Source of the DNA: Stutzerimonas stutzeri
GTDB lineage: Bacteria > Pseudomonadota > Gammaproteobacteria > Pseudomonadales > Pseudomonadaceae
DNA: 64,000 bases
NCBI RefSeq assembly: GCF_024448895.1
Contig: NZ_JAMOIC010000013.1
Span: 80,749-144,748 of the forward strand
Reading direction: 5' to 3'
Below, one piece after another: positions 56,903 to 64,000 of this stretch. Below the pieces are notes generated by a model. It was not told the origin of the DNA, made no database searches, and saw nothing but the letters and a program-made list of their open reading frames with translations. Positions within the stretch are counted from its first letter, which is position 1; each line of letters starts with the position of its first letter. The translations under genes were made by a program, and so were the position numbers.

Positions 56903-57553
56903 ATGAACATGGAACAGAAGAACGCTCAAATCGAGCAAATATGTACTGAGGCCCGCATCCTTCCTGTTATCACAATTGGAAGCGAGGAGCAGATCCTGCC
57001 GCTGGCTGATGCGCTGGCTGCGGGTGGGCTCAAAGCGCTCGAGATCACATTGCGTTCGGCTCATGGCCTGACGGCGATCCGTCGCCTTCGCCAGGAGCGT
57101 CCGGATCTGTGCATCGGCGCTGGTACGGTGCTGGACAAGCGAATGATGGATGAAGTCGAGGCGGCAGGCGCGCAGTTCATCGTGTCGCCGGGCGCCACTG
57201 ACGAGTTGCTGCAGGCTGGTGTGCACTGCTCCGTTCCGCTGCTAGCTGGCATCAGTAATGCGTCTGACATCATGCGCGGCTATGCGCTTGGATATCGTCG
57301 CTTCAAGCTGTTCCCGGCCGAGGTGTGTGGCGGCGTTGCCGCTATCAAAGCACTGGGCGGGCCGTTTGCGGATGTGCGGTTCTGCCCGACTGGCGGTGTT
57401 AATGCTGCAAATGCAGCACAGTACCTGTCGCTCCCTAACGTCATGTGTGTCGGTGGAACCTGGATGATCGACGGCGCAGCGCTGAAGAACGGCGACTGGG
57501 CCAGGATTCAGAAAGCAACAGCTGACGCTCTGGCTGCGCTGAATAACGCTTGA
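56903..57553 (+). CDS. eda: KDPG aldolase
   Basis: 216 residues. Splits KDPG into pyruvate and glyceraldehyde-3-phosphate. Schiff-base lysine K135 in RFKLFPAE, general-base glutamate E48 in EITLR, and the GAGTV and TGGVN phosphate loops are present. Start ATG 56903 with GAGGA. Last gene of the zwf-pgl-eda operon. Confidence 0.96.
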   Translation: MNMEQKNAQIEQICTEARILPVITIGSEEQILPLADALAAGGLKALEITLRSAHGLTAIRRLRQERPDLCIGAGTVLDKRMMDEVEAAGAQFIVSPGATDELLQAGVHCSVPLLAGISNASDIMRGYALGYRRFKLFPAEVCGGVAAIKALGGPFADVRFCPTGGVNAANAAQYLSLPNVMCVGGTWMIDGAALKNGDWARIQKATADALAALNNA

Positions 57554-57686
57554 TCACCTGACGGTAGGACTGGCTGCGGTCGAACGCGCCGCGGTTCGGC
57601 TGCTAACCTCCCTAGTGCTTTGGCAGGCCGGCCCGCGTATAGTGCGCGGCCTTTCTATCGGAACTGCCACACCGGGAGGTGCCCAG

Positions 57687-58820
57687 ATGACCGAACACGA
57701 AGATACAACCCCTCACATTGCTCACGGCGAAAAGTTACAGAAGGTCCTGGCACGACTTGGACTGGCCTCACGCCGTGATGTCGAAAATTGGATTGCTGCT
57801 GGCCGAGTCAAGGTCAATGGCGCCGTCGCAACCCTCGGCCAGCGTGTAGATCTGCATGACGCCATTGCTGTCGATGGTCGCTTGCTCAAGCGCGAAGAAG
57901 CAGCCGAGACCGTCCGCCGTGTGCTGATTTACAACAAGCCCGACGGTGAGATCTGCACGCGTGACGATCCAGAAGGACGGCCTACGGTGTTCGATCGACT
58001 GCCGCGCCCGAAAGAGGGCCGCTGGATCAACATTGGCCGGCTCGACATCAATACGACCGGCTTGCTCCTGTTCACCACCGACGGTGAGCTGGCCAATCGC
58101 TTGATGCATCCCTCGTACGAGATGGACCGTGAGTACGCAGTGCGGGTGCGTGGCGAGGTCGATGAGGAGATGATCGAACGGCTGAAGACAGGCGTCATGC
58201 TCGAGGACGGGCCGGCTCGCTTCACCGACATCCAGCAGGCGCCGGGCGGCGAAGGCTTCAACCATTGGTACCACTGCGTGGTCATGGAAGGTCGCAACCG
58301 TGAAGTTCGCCGTCTATGGGAATCCCAGGGTTTGGTCGTCAGCCGTCTCAAGCGTGTGCGGTTCGGGCCGGTATTCATGACGTCCGACCTGCCCATGGGT
58401 CGCTGGCGCGAAATGTCCCAGGGCGAAGTCGACATCCTCAGCGAGGAGGTCGGTCTCAAGCCGGTCGCGCTGCCAGGCATGAAAGCCAAGGCCAAGGAGA
58501 AGCTGGAGCGCATGCAGCGCAAGGTGGCTAAACCCATCGGGCGCGGAGACCGCAAGCCTCGCGTTCTGCGCTCCGCCCACGAGGCCGACGTCCCGAGTGG
58601 CGCTGACAAAGGTCGTCGTTCGCGTGACGATCAGCCGGCACGCAGGACACGCGATACTGACGAGCGCGCCAAGCCAAGTCGCGGCACGCCGGTCGCAGAG
58701 CGGCCAGGTGCCTCCAGTCGCGGTCGTGGCAAGCCAGCCCCTGCCAAGCGCGGTGGCCCGGCTGCTTCCGTGGGGCAGCGCCCTGGCTTCGGCCGTGGTG
58801 ACCGCAGCAAGCGCCCGTAA
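57687..58820 (+). CDS. rluB: 23S rRNA pseudouridine synthase RluB
   Basis: 377 residues: S4 RNA-binding domain (about 15-60, EKLQKVLARLGLASRRDVENWI), then the RsuA/RluB catalytic domain with D120 in GRLDINTTGLLL. The last 100 residues are a basic, low-complexity Arg/Gly/Pro tail, usual in pseudomonads. RluB modifies U2605 in 23S rRNA of E. coli. ATG 57687 with GGGAGG. Confidence 0.93.
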   Translation: MTEHEDTTPHIAHGEKLQKVLARLGLASRRDVENWIAAGRVKVNGAVATLGQRVDLHDAIAVDGRLLKREEAAETVRRVLIYNKPDGEICTRDDPEGRPTVFDRLPRPKEGRWINIGRLDINTTGLLLFTTDGELANRLMHPSYEMDREYAVRVRGEVDEEMIERLKTGVMLEDGPARFTDIQQAPGGEGFNHWYHCVVMEGRNREVRRLWESQGLVVSRLKRVRFGPVFMTSDLPMGRWREMSQGEVDILSEEVGLKPVALPGMKAKAKEKLERMQRKVAKPIGRGDRKPRVLRSAHEADVPSGADKGRRSRDDQPARRTRDTDERAKPSRGTPVAERPGASSRGRGKPAPAKRGGPAASVGQRPGFGRGDRSKRP

Positions 58821-58836
58821 CAGTCCAGTGCAGGAT

Positions 58837-58872
58837 AAAAAAAGGCGGTGCCGTTTTGGCCCGCCTTTTTTG
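58837..58872. terminator. Bidirectional terminator rluB / diguanylate cyclase
   Basis: AAAAAAAGGCGG pairs with CCGCCTTTTTT, with an inner GCC/GGC stem and a GTTTT loop. A T-run is present for either direction; it lies between two convergent genes. Confidence 0.9.
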
Positions 58873-58888
58873 CAGGTGTAGTGCCGCT

Positions 58889-59824
58889 CTATGCGGAGGC
58901 AATCCGCGTGAGGTTTCGACCGTCGCGCTTGGCCTGATATAGCGCTTCGTCAGCGCGTTTCAATAGTTCTTCATGAGACTCGATTGGCCGAAAGGTGGCA
59001 CACCCAAGACTGGCCGACAGGCGAACCTGCTTGTCGCCGACGAGCAAGCAAAGCGTTTGCACAGATGCTCTGATGCGTTCAGCCACTACTGCGGCTGCAT
59101 CGGAACCGGTGTTGGATAGCACGAGGACGAATTCCTCGCCGCCGAACCGAAACACCATATCGACATTGCGTAATTGTTCTCTGAGAAGCAGTGCGACGGC
59201 CTTCAGAGCGGCATCGCCGGCCTGGTGGCCGTATGTGTCGTTCAGGGCCTTGAAATGATCCATGTCGAGCATGATGACCGAAAGGGCCTGCTCGTGACGC
59301 CGCGACAGCTCGGTTTCCCGGAGCAGGCCCTGCTCCAGCGCGATGCGATTACCTGCGCCAGTCAGTGGGTCCTTTAGCGAAGCTTGAATCGCCCGACGGT
59401 AAAGGAGAGCGTTGCGCAGCGGAAACAGCAAACAGCCAATGAGACGCTCGAGCTGATCTAGCACACTTTCGGGCAGCCCGTCGTTACTGAACAGATTGAG
59501 CTCGCCGATGCAATCGCCCTGGTGAGTAAGCGAATAGCCGACTTCGCCATTGCCGGCTTCATGCCCGAGTCGAAGATGGAAGTCGGTTCCGGAATGGCGG
59601 TAGGAAAGACCGCTCACGGGCAGCAGCTGCTGGATCTCTTCGAGGAAGAAACCCAGTAGACGGTCGAGTTCGAGGCTCGTCTGCAGGCGTAACGGAAGAC
59701 TAAGCAGTAACTGGGAAAGGCTGCATTGGCTTGGAATGGCTGCCCGGCTGTTACTGATATCCAGCCGTCTAATACGAGCGGCGCGGATGTCTACTGTGGT
59801 GTCGTCCTGTTTATTGGGCAGCAT
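58889..59824 (-). CDS. Diguanylate cyclase (GGDEF domain)
   Basis: 311 residues. The N-terminal half is a GAF-like sensory region (LLPVSGLSYRHSGTDFHLRLG); the C-terminal half is GGDEF, with MLDMDHFKALNDTYGHQAGD and the active-site motif GGEEF, an active variant. Makes c-di-GMP. An autoinhibitory RxxD five residues before GGEEF is not present (sequence there is NVDMVFRF). Start ATG 59824 with GAGG at 8 bp. Corresponds by position to PA3177. Confidence 0.9.
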   Translation of the reverse strand: MLPNKQDDTTVDIRAARIRRLDISNSRAAIPSQCSLSQLLLSLPLRLQTSLELDRLLGFFLEEIQQLLPVSGLSYRHSGTDFHLRLGHEAGNGEVGYSLTHQGDCIGELNLFSNDGLPESVLDQLERLIGCLLFPLRNALLYRRAIQASLKDPLTGAGNRIALEQGLLRETELSRRHEQALSVIMLDMDHFKALNDTYGHQAGDAALKAVALLLREQLRNVDMVFRFGGEEFVLVLSNTGSDAAAVVAERIRASVQTLCLLVGDKQVRLSASLGCATFRPIESHEELLKRADEALYQAKRDGRNLTRIASA

Positions 59825-60031
59825 GAGATCAACCTCGGAACGCAAATTGCGCTGATGGATCTTCTAATGCGATTTTGATGCCAATCTAAAAAGTCGTTTA
59901 AATACAAAGATATAAGCGATCAGTCGAACTGGAGCTGGCAAGTGATTGCCAGCGGAACGGCGAAATGATGCCAAACTGACATGTCGAGGCTAAGCGAAGC
60001 GCCGGAAAACAGGCACTCCAGCTCGATAACC

Positions 60032-60772
60032 CTACTGAGCGTCTAGAGCCTGTCCGTTAGTGCCGATACTGTCTGGGCCCATCAGATACAGGTAGAGCGG
60101 CATGATGTCAGCGGGGAGGGGATTAACGTTCGGGTTCTCGCCAGGATAAGCCTTTGCTCTCATATCAGTGCGGGTCGCGCCCGGATTGATGCTGTTGCTA
60201 CGCACATTTCCAGTGTCTTCAAGCTCGTCTGCCAATACCTGCATCAAGCCTTCCGTGGCGAACTTGGATACGGCGTATCCGCCCCAGTAAGCTCGCCCTT
60301 TGCGTCCGACGCTGCTCGACGTGAAGATCACCGAAGCATCGTCGGATAACTTGAGTAGCGGGAGCAATGTGCTGGTCAGCATGAACGCTGCGTTGACGTT
60401 GACCTGCATGACCCGCATGAAGTTGTCACCGGAGAGCTGTTCGATCGGTGTTCGCGGCCCAACGATGCCCGCATTGTGTAGCAAGCCATCAAGGCGGCCG
60501 AACTCTCTCTCGATGGTCGCAGCGAGCTCGTCATACTGGTGCGGCAGCGCTGTTTCCAGATTGAGAGGTATCACCGCGGGTTTTGGGCAGCCGGCGGCTT
60601 CGATTTCGTCATAAACCCTGTTGAGGTTTTCTTCATTTTTGCCCAGCAGCAGGACGGTCGCCCCATGTGCGGCATAAGTCTTTGCGGCTGCTTCGCCAAT
60701 TCCCCGGCCAGCGCCGGTAACCAGAATGATCCGACCGTTGAGCAGGTCAGGGCGGGCTGAGTACTGGAACAT
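60032..60772 (-). CDS. YciK-type short-chain dehydrogenase/reductase
   Basis: 246 residues. Rossmann loop TGAGRGIGEAAAKTY, HNAGIVGP, catalytic serine in IFTSSSVG, and YAVSK. Substrate unknown; YciK-type SDRs are NADP-dependent in E. coli annotations. ATG 60772 with GAGG. Last gene of the mtaD-ubiG-mupP-yciK direction. Confidence 0.9.
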   Translation of the reverse strand: MFQYSARPDLLNGRIILVTGAGRGIGEAAAKTYAAHGATVLLLGKNEENLNRVYDEIEAAGCPKPAVIPLNLETALPHQYDELAATIEREFGRLDGLLHNAGIVGPRTPIEQLSGDNFMRVMQVNVNAAFMLTSTLLPLLKLSDDASVIFTSSSVGRKGRAYWGGYAVSKFATEGLMQVLADELEDTGNVRSNSINPGATRTDMRAKAYPGENPNVNPLPADIMPLYLYLMGPDSIGTNGQALDAQ

Positions 60773-60836
60773 CTGAAGCCTCTTGTGCAGATTGCGGGCG
60801 AGTGCCCGCCGTCGAAATGGGTAAGAAGTAGCGGGG

Positions 60837-61508
60837 TCAGTTGCTGCGTTCAACGCTTTTGAGGCAAGCCCGCAATTCGAGCGGGTGGTTCACAACGATA
60901 TCTGCACCCCAAGTGTCCGGATTGTCGTCCGGGTGGATATAGCCATATCGGACCGCAGCCGTACGGCTGCCTGCAGCGCGGCCGGACTCGATATCGCGTA
61001 GGTCATCCCCTACGAACAGTACAGTCGCGGGATCGAGTCCCAGCTGGCTGCAGGCCAACGTCATGGGCTCAGGATCAGGCTTGCTCTTGCTGACATGGTC
61101 AGGGCAGACCAGCACGGCGGAGCGTGAGGCCAGCCCCAGCTGCTCCATGATCGGCTCCGCAAAACGAGATGGCTTGTTGGTGACGACCCCCCATATCAAG
61201 CCTGATTGCTCGATTTCCATGAGCAGCTCTGTCATGCCGTCATACAGCCTGCTTTCAACGGCGCAATGGTCTTGATAGCGGTCCAGAAATTCCAGCCGCA
61301 ACGCTTCGAATTCTTCGGACATCGGATCGACATCGAACGCACTTAGTACCATCGCCCGCGCGCCGCCAGAGACAACGTCACGAATCAGCTGGTCCGGAAC
61401 ACGGTCAAGGCCGCGAGCGACGCGCATCGCCTGGGCAACCGCTATGAAGTCAGGAGCGGTATCAAGCAGCGTCCCATCCATGTCGAATAAGATTGCGCGT
61501 AAACGCAT
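60837..61508 (-). CDS. mupP: N-acetylmuramic acid 6-phosphate phosphatase (HAD family)
   Basis: 223 residues, HAD subfamily I: nucleophile D9 and acid D11 in [21 protein letters not shown], and [17 protein letters not shown]. Annotated as Gph-like, but the place between ubiG and yciK is that of P. aeruginosa MupP (PA3172), which dephosphorylates MurNAc-6P in peptidoglycan recycling and so affects fosfomycin resistance. Start shares bases with the ubiG stop. Confidence 0.87.
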   Translation of the reverse strand: MRLRAILFDMDGTLLDTAPDFIAVAQAMRVARGLDRVPDQLIRDVVSGGARAMVLSAFDVDPMSEEFEALRLEFLDRYQDHCAVESRLYDGMTELLMEIEQSGLIWGVVTNKPSRFAEPIMEQLGLASRSAVLVCPDHVSKSKPDPEPMTLACSQLGLDPATVLFVGDDLRDIESGRAAGSRTAAVRYGYIHPDDNPDTWGADIVVNHPLELRACLKSVERSN

Positions 61509-62206
61509 CAGGCCTCCCGTACCGTTTGGATCATGTAATTCACATCCACGTCGGGTGACAGTTTGTAGTGTTTCGTCAGCGGATTGTAGGTGAGGCCAAT
61601 GACATCCTTGACCTCAAGACCGACATCGCGGCTCCAGGCGCCAAGCTCGGACGGGCGAATGAACTTGCGGTAGTCATGAGTACCGCGCGGCAGTAACTGC
61701 AGCACATACTCGGCACCGATGATGGCGAAAGCGTAGGCCTTGGGGTTGCGATTGATGGTGGAAAAGAACACTTGGCCGCCTGGCTTCACCATTTCGTAGC
61801 AAGCGCGGATTACGGAGGCGGGATCGGGCACGTGCTCGAGCATTTCCAGGCACGTGACGACGTCGAACTGCTCTGGTTGCTCTTCCGCCAGCGCCTCTGC
61901 CGTTATCTGGCGATAGTCGATTTCCAGTCCGGACTCAAGAAGGTGGAGTCGAGCTACTGAAAGGGGCGCTTCACCCATGTCGATTCCAGTCACTGTGGCT
62001 CCACGCTGGGCCATGGCTTCACTCAGAATTCCACCTCCGCATCCTACGTCCAAAACTTTTTTGCCCGCTAACGAAACGTGCTCGTCGATCCAATTGACTC
62101 TGAGCGGATTGATCTCATGCAGCGGTTTGAATTCGCTTTCCCTGTCCCACCAGCGGTGGGCCAGGGCTTCGAATTTGGCAATTTCAGCGTGGTCGACATT
62201 GCTCAT
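61508..62206 (-). CDS. ubiG: Ubiquinone biosynthesis O-methyltransferase
   Basis: 232 residues. SAM-binding motif [26 protein letters not shown], and the membrane-association stretch [22 protein letters not shown]. Performs both O-methylations in coenzyme Q synthesis. ATG 62206 with GGAA upstream. Overlaps mupP. Confidence 0.96.
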   Translation of the reverse strand: MSNVDHAEIAKFEALAHRWWDRESEFKPLHEINPLRVNWIDEHVSLAGKKVLDVGCGGGILSEAMAQRGATVTGIDMGEAPLSVARLHLLESGLEIDYRQITAEALAEEQPEQFDVVTCLEMLEHVPDPASVIRACYEMVKPGGQVFFSTINRNPKAYAFAIIGAEYVLQLLPRGTHDYRKFIRPSELGAWSRDVGLEVKDVIGLTYNPLTKHYKLSPDVDVNYMIQTVREA

Positions 62207-62327
62207 GGTCTGTTCCATTTGAAAGCTTGAGGGAGAAGCTTGAGCGGTAATCGCTAATGGTGCCAGCTTCTGTCTGACGAAGAACTCAAAGTAAGGGCGC
62301 TTCGCATAGGTCAGGTTGTCGCGGCGG

Positions 62328-63680
62328 CTATTCGTTACTCTTCTTGTTGGAGCTGATCTTTTCTCCCCACTCTCTGGCCGTTGCGATCACTCGCTCCTCA
62401 TCGATGCGGGTGAGCTTGCGATTGTCGAGCAGCTGCTTTCCTCCAACCCATACGTGACGTACACAGTCTCGACTGCTGGAATATATAAGTTGGGAAACCG
62501 GATCATAAACAGGCTGCTGCGCCAAGCGCGATAGATCGAAAGCCACCATGTCGGCAAATTTTCCGACTTCTAACGAGCCGGTGTGCTCGTCCAGGCCAAG
62601 TGCACGAGCACCATTAAGGGTGGCCATCCGTAACGCACGATGCGCACTGAGAGCGGTTGCAGATCCTGCGACTGCTTTTGCAAGCAGCGCTGCGGTACGA
62701 GTTTCGCCCAACAGATCGAGGTCGTTATTGCTCGCTGCACCGTCGGTGCCTATGCCGACATTCACACCTGCTTCCCACAGGCGTTCGACAGGGCAGAAGC
62801 CGCTGGCTAGTTTCAGGTTGGATTCCGGGCAATGAATAACACTGCAGTTGTGCTCAACAAGCAGAGCGATGTCCTCATCGTTCACCTGGGTCATGTGTAC
62901 GGCCTGAAAACGTGGACCGAGGAGTTGGAGGCGAGCCAGGCGAGCCAGCGGACGCTCCCCATGTTTGCTGATGGCCTCGTCGACTTCATGCGCCGTTTCG
63001 TGGACATGCATATGAATGCCGACATCCATCTCAGCTACGAGGGTGCGGATAGTGTCGAGCTTATTGTCCGCGACCGAGTATGGCGCGTGCGGGCCGAAGG
63101 CTATGCTTAGGCGCGGGTGATGCTTGAGGTCGTCGAACAGCGCTACACCTTTGCGCAACGACTCGTCAGCGTCACGAGCGCCGGGGATGGGGAAATCCAG
63201 TACAGGAATAGTGATCTGCGCCCTGATGCCAAGCTTGTGAACGAGCTGGCTGACCACTTCCGGAAAGAAGTACATGTCGGAAAAACAGGTGATCCCACTT
63301 TGCAACTGTTCCGCAATGGCCAACTCGCTTCCTGCCTGAACGAATGACTCATCAACCCATCGGCTTTCCGCAGGCCAAATGTGGTCACGAAGCCAGGTCA
63401 TCAGCGGGAGATCATCCGCGAGTCCCCGAAACAATGTCATGGCCGCGTGACCGTGCGCATTGACCAGCCCGGGAGCCAACAGCATTCCGCTGAGATCGCG
63501 TGTTTCGCGCGACACGTACCGGATAGCATCCTCACGAGGAGCAATGAACACTATGCGACCATCCCTGACGCCTAGCGCGTGGTTCTTCAGCACGACCCCG
63601 GCGGGCTCGACCGGAACGATCCACGTAGGTAAGAGTAGTAGGTCAAGCGGTTCGGTATCTGTATGGGGCATGAAGGCCAT
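62328..63680 (-). CDS. mtaD: 5-methylthioadenosine/S-adenosylhomocysteine deaminase (TRZ/ATZ family)
   Basis: 450 residues, amidohydrolase barrel: H76 and H78 in [15 protein letters not shown], and the [14 protein letters not shown] aspartate. Equivalent to PA3170, which deaminates methylthioadenosine to methylthioinosine in pseudomonads instead of cleaving it with MtnN. Start 63680 or 63671 (MPHTDTE); neither has a strong ribosome-binding site. Divergent from the right-edge promoters. Confidence 0.9.
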   Translation of the reverse strand: MAFMPHTDTEPLDLLLLPTWIVPVEPAGVVLKNHALGVRDGRIVFIAPREDAIRYVSRETRDLSGMLLAPGLVNAHGHAAMTLFRGLADDLPLMTWLRDHIWPAESRWVDESFVQAGSELAIAEQLQSGITCFSDMYFFPEVVSQLVHKLGIRAQITIPVLDFPIPGARDADESLRKGVALFDDLKHHPRLSIAFGPHAPYSVADNKLDTIRTLVAEMDVGIHMHVHETAHEVDEAISKHGERPLARLARLQLLGPRFQAVHMTQVNDEDIALLVEHNCSVIHCPESNLKLASGFCPVERLWEAGVNVGIGTDGAASNNDLDLLGETRTAALLAKAVAGSATALSAHRALRMATLNGARALGLDEHTGSLEVGKFADMVAFDLSRLAQQPVYDPVSQLIYSSSRDCVRHVWVGGKQLLDNRKLTRIDEERVIATAREWGEKISSNKKSNE

Positions 63681-63704
63681 CTGGGCAGGTTGGTAGGGAT
63701 AACG

Positions 63705-63733
63705 ATTGTAGAGCCTGTACGGCTCCGTTAGAA
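63705..63733 (-). promoter_or_regulatory. Candidate mtaD promoter
   Basis: Minus-strand -10 TACAAT (63705-63710) and -35 TTCTAA (63728-63733) with a 17-bp spacer, 25 bp before the mtaD start. The -10 is good and the -35 weak. Confidence 0.4.
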
Positions 63734-63747
63734 GAAAGCTGACTCTG

Positions 63748-63761
63748 CACTATAGATAGTG
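63748..63761. repeat. Palindrome CACTAT-AG-ATAGTG
   Basis: Perfect 6-bp arms around AG in the divergent region between mtaD and the right-edge promoters, just upstream of the mtaD -35. Candidate operator; no regulator known. Confidence 0.45.
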
Positions 63762-63826
63762 GAGCGGGGGAGCGTGTGTTGATCACTGCTAAATCAATAG
63801 GTCCTACATAAATCTTAAAACAACCG

Positions 63827-63854
63827 TTGACGTGAGTTTTTCAGCACCTATAAT
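63827..63854 (+). promoter_or_regulatory. Right-edge sigma70 promoter P1 (stable-RNA type)
   Basis: TTGACG, 16-bp spacer, TATAAT, followed by a GC-rich discriminator (GCGCACC) and preceded by an A/T-rich stretch like an UP element. Near-consensus strength without a following ORF in the window. Confidence 0.75.
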
Positions 63855-63923
63855 GCGCACCTTCTCCGGCGCAGGCCTTGAGCGAAACCTCTTGTAAATC
63901 AAGAAGTTATCGAAATTTAGGGC

Positions 63924-63951
63924 TTGCACGGATGGCGAATTCGAGTAGAAT
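63924..63951 (+). promoter_or_regulatory. Right-edge sigma70 promoter P2 (stable-RNA type)
   Basis: TTGCAC, 16-bp spacer, TAGAAT, then GCGCCGGGC. Second of a tandem pair 97 bp apart. Tandem promoters with 16-bp spacers and GC-rich discriminators are typical of rRNA or tRNA operons; the transcribed gene lies beyond base 64000. Apart from these signals and the palindrome, 63681-64000 holds nothing I can name. Confidence 0.7.
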
Positions 63952-64000
63952 GCGCCGGGCTGACAGGGTGGTGGTTTGGCGCTGTTGGTGGTTCTGGTCG

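Noticed and set aside
1-64000. CRISPR arrays, insertion sequences, integrases, tRNA genes
   Set aside because: I looked for regular spaced repeats, transposase-like proteins with terminal repeats, and cloverleaf-like GC-rich segments in the gaps and found none I could support.

Overview
This 64 kb window is a piece of a gamma-proteobacterial chromosome from the genus Pseudomonas in the broad sense. A Stutzerimonas/P. stutzeri-like genome fits best, but the species cannot be fixed from sequence reading alone. The evidence is gene order: recQ, marR, a LysM/FimV-like gene, plpD and an Rdx gene match the P. aeruginosa PA3344-PA3338 block. The run from trkH through cpx, yciI, yciB, PHP, yciO, scpAB, gap/edd/glk/gltR/gtrS/gts, hexR/zwf/pgl/eda, rluB, yciK, mupP and ubiG to mtaD matches PA3210-PA3170. 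I saw no insertion sequence, prophage, CRISPR array, tRNA or complete rRNA gene.

Layout. 1-5.8 kb: 3' part of cysK, an EamA exporter, aceK, a 41-codon small ORF, a glutathione transferase, a DTW-domain tRNA modification enzyme and a YbaN-type membrane protein. 5.8-14.2 kb: yecA-like, recQ, a MarR regulator with an overlapping-palindrome operator, a FimV-like LysM protein convergent with plpD (type Vd secreted patatin), and an Rdx thioredoxin-like protein. 14.2-23.9 kb: an accessory catabolic island for a sugar acid (probably a pentonate): two LysR regulators, a GguC/AraD1-type FAH protein, alpha-ketoglutaric semialdehyde dehydrogenase, a three-part TRAP transporter and an IlvD/Edd-type dehydratase. 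23.9-31.5 kb: a second EamA exporter, an AraC regulator, adenylate cyclase CyaB, a DUF962 protein, a DUF808 protein, a deaminase strikingly like yeast cytosine deaminase, trkH and a YkgJ-type protein. 31.5-41.2 kb: nitroreductase, a Cpx-type envelope-stress operon, yciI, yciB, a PHP phosphatase, yciO, a TrpRS, scpA/scpB and mgsA.

41.3-57.6 kb is the central glucose-metabolism region. It holds gap, edd, glk, the 2-ketogluconate-sensing pair gltR/gtrS, the glucose ABC transporter gtsABCD, a LamB-type porin (where P. aeruginosa carries OprB), a DUF1289 gene, hexR, zwf, pgl and eda. Together these encode outer- and inner-membrane glucose uptake, phosphorylation and the Entner-Doudoroff pathway. 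HexR-type operators (TTGT-N7/8-ACAA) sit between gap and edd and between hexR and zwf, so one repressor can control both blocks in response to KDPG. 57.6-64 kb: rluB with a bidirectional terminator, a diguanylate cyclase, yciK, mupP, ubiG and mtaD. The right edge carries two tandem sigma70 promoters of stable-RNA type pointing out of the window.

The most interesting signals beyond ordinary genes are: Crc/Hfq-type A-rich motifs (AANAANAA) touching the ribosome-binding sites of dctP, mgsA, gtsA and the porin; rho-independent hairpins just after both solute-binding-protein genes inside their transport operons; a 9-bp inverted repeat abutting the weak -35 of gtsA (candidate GltR site); a tandem Cpx-like box upstream of the cpxP-like gene; a TrpRS whose KMSKS loop reads KMAKS; and the yeast-type cytosine deaminase. 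I did not find a wholly new multi-gene system. The sugar-acid island, with a poorly characterised FAH protein probably filling the missing dehydratase step, is the nearest candidate.
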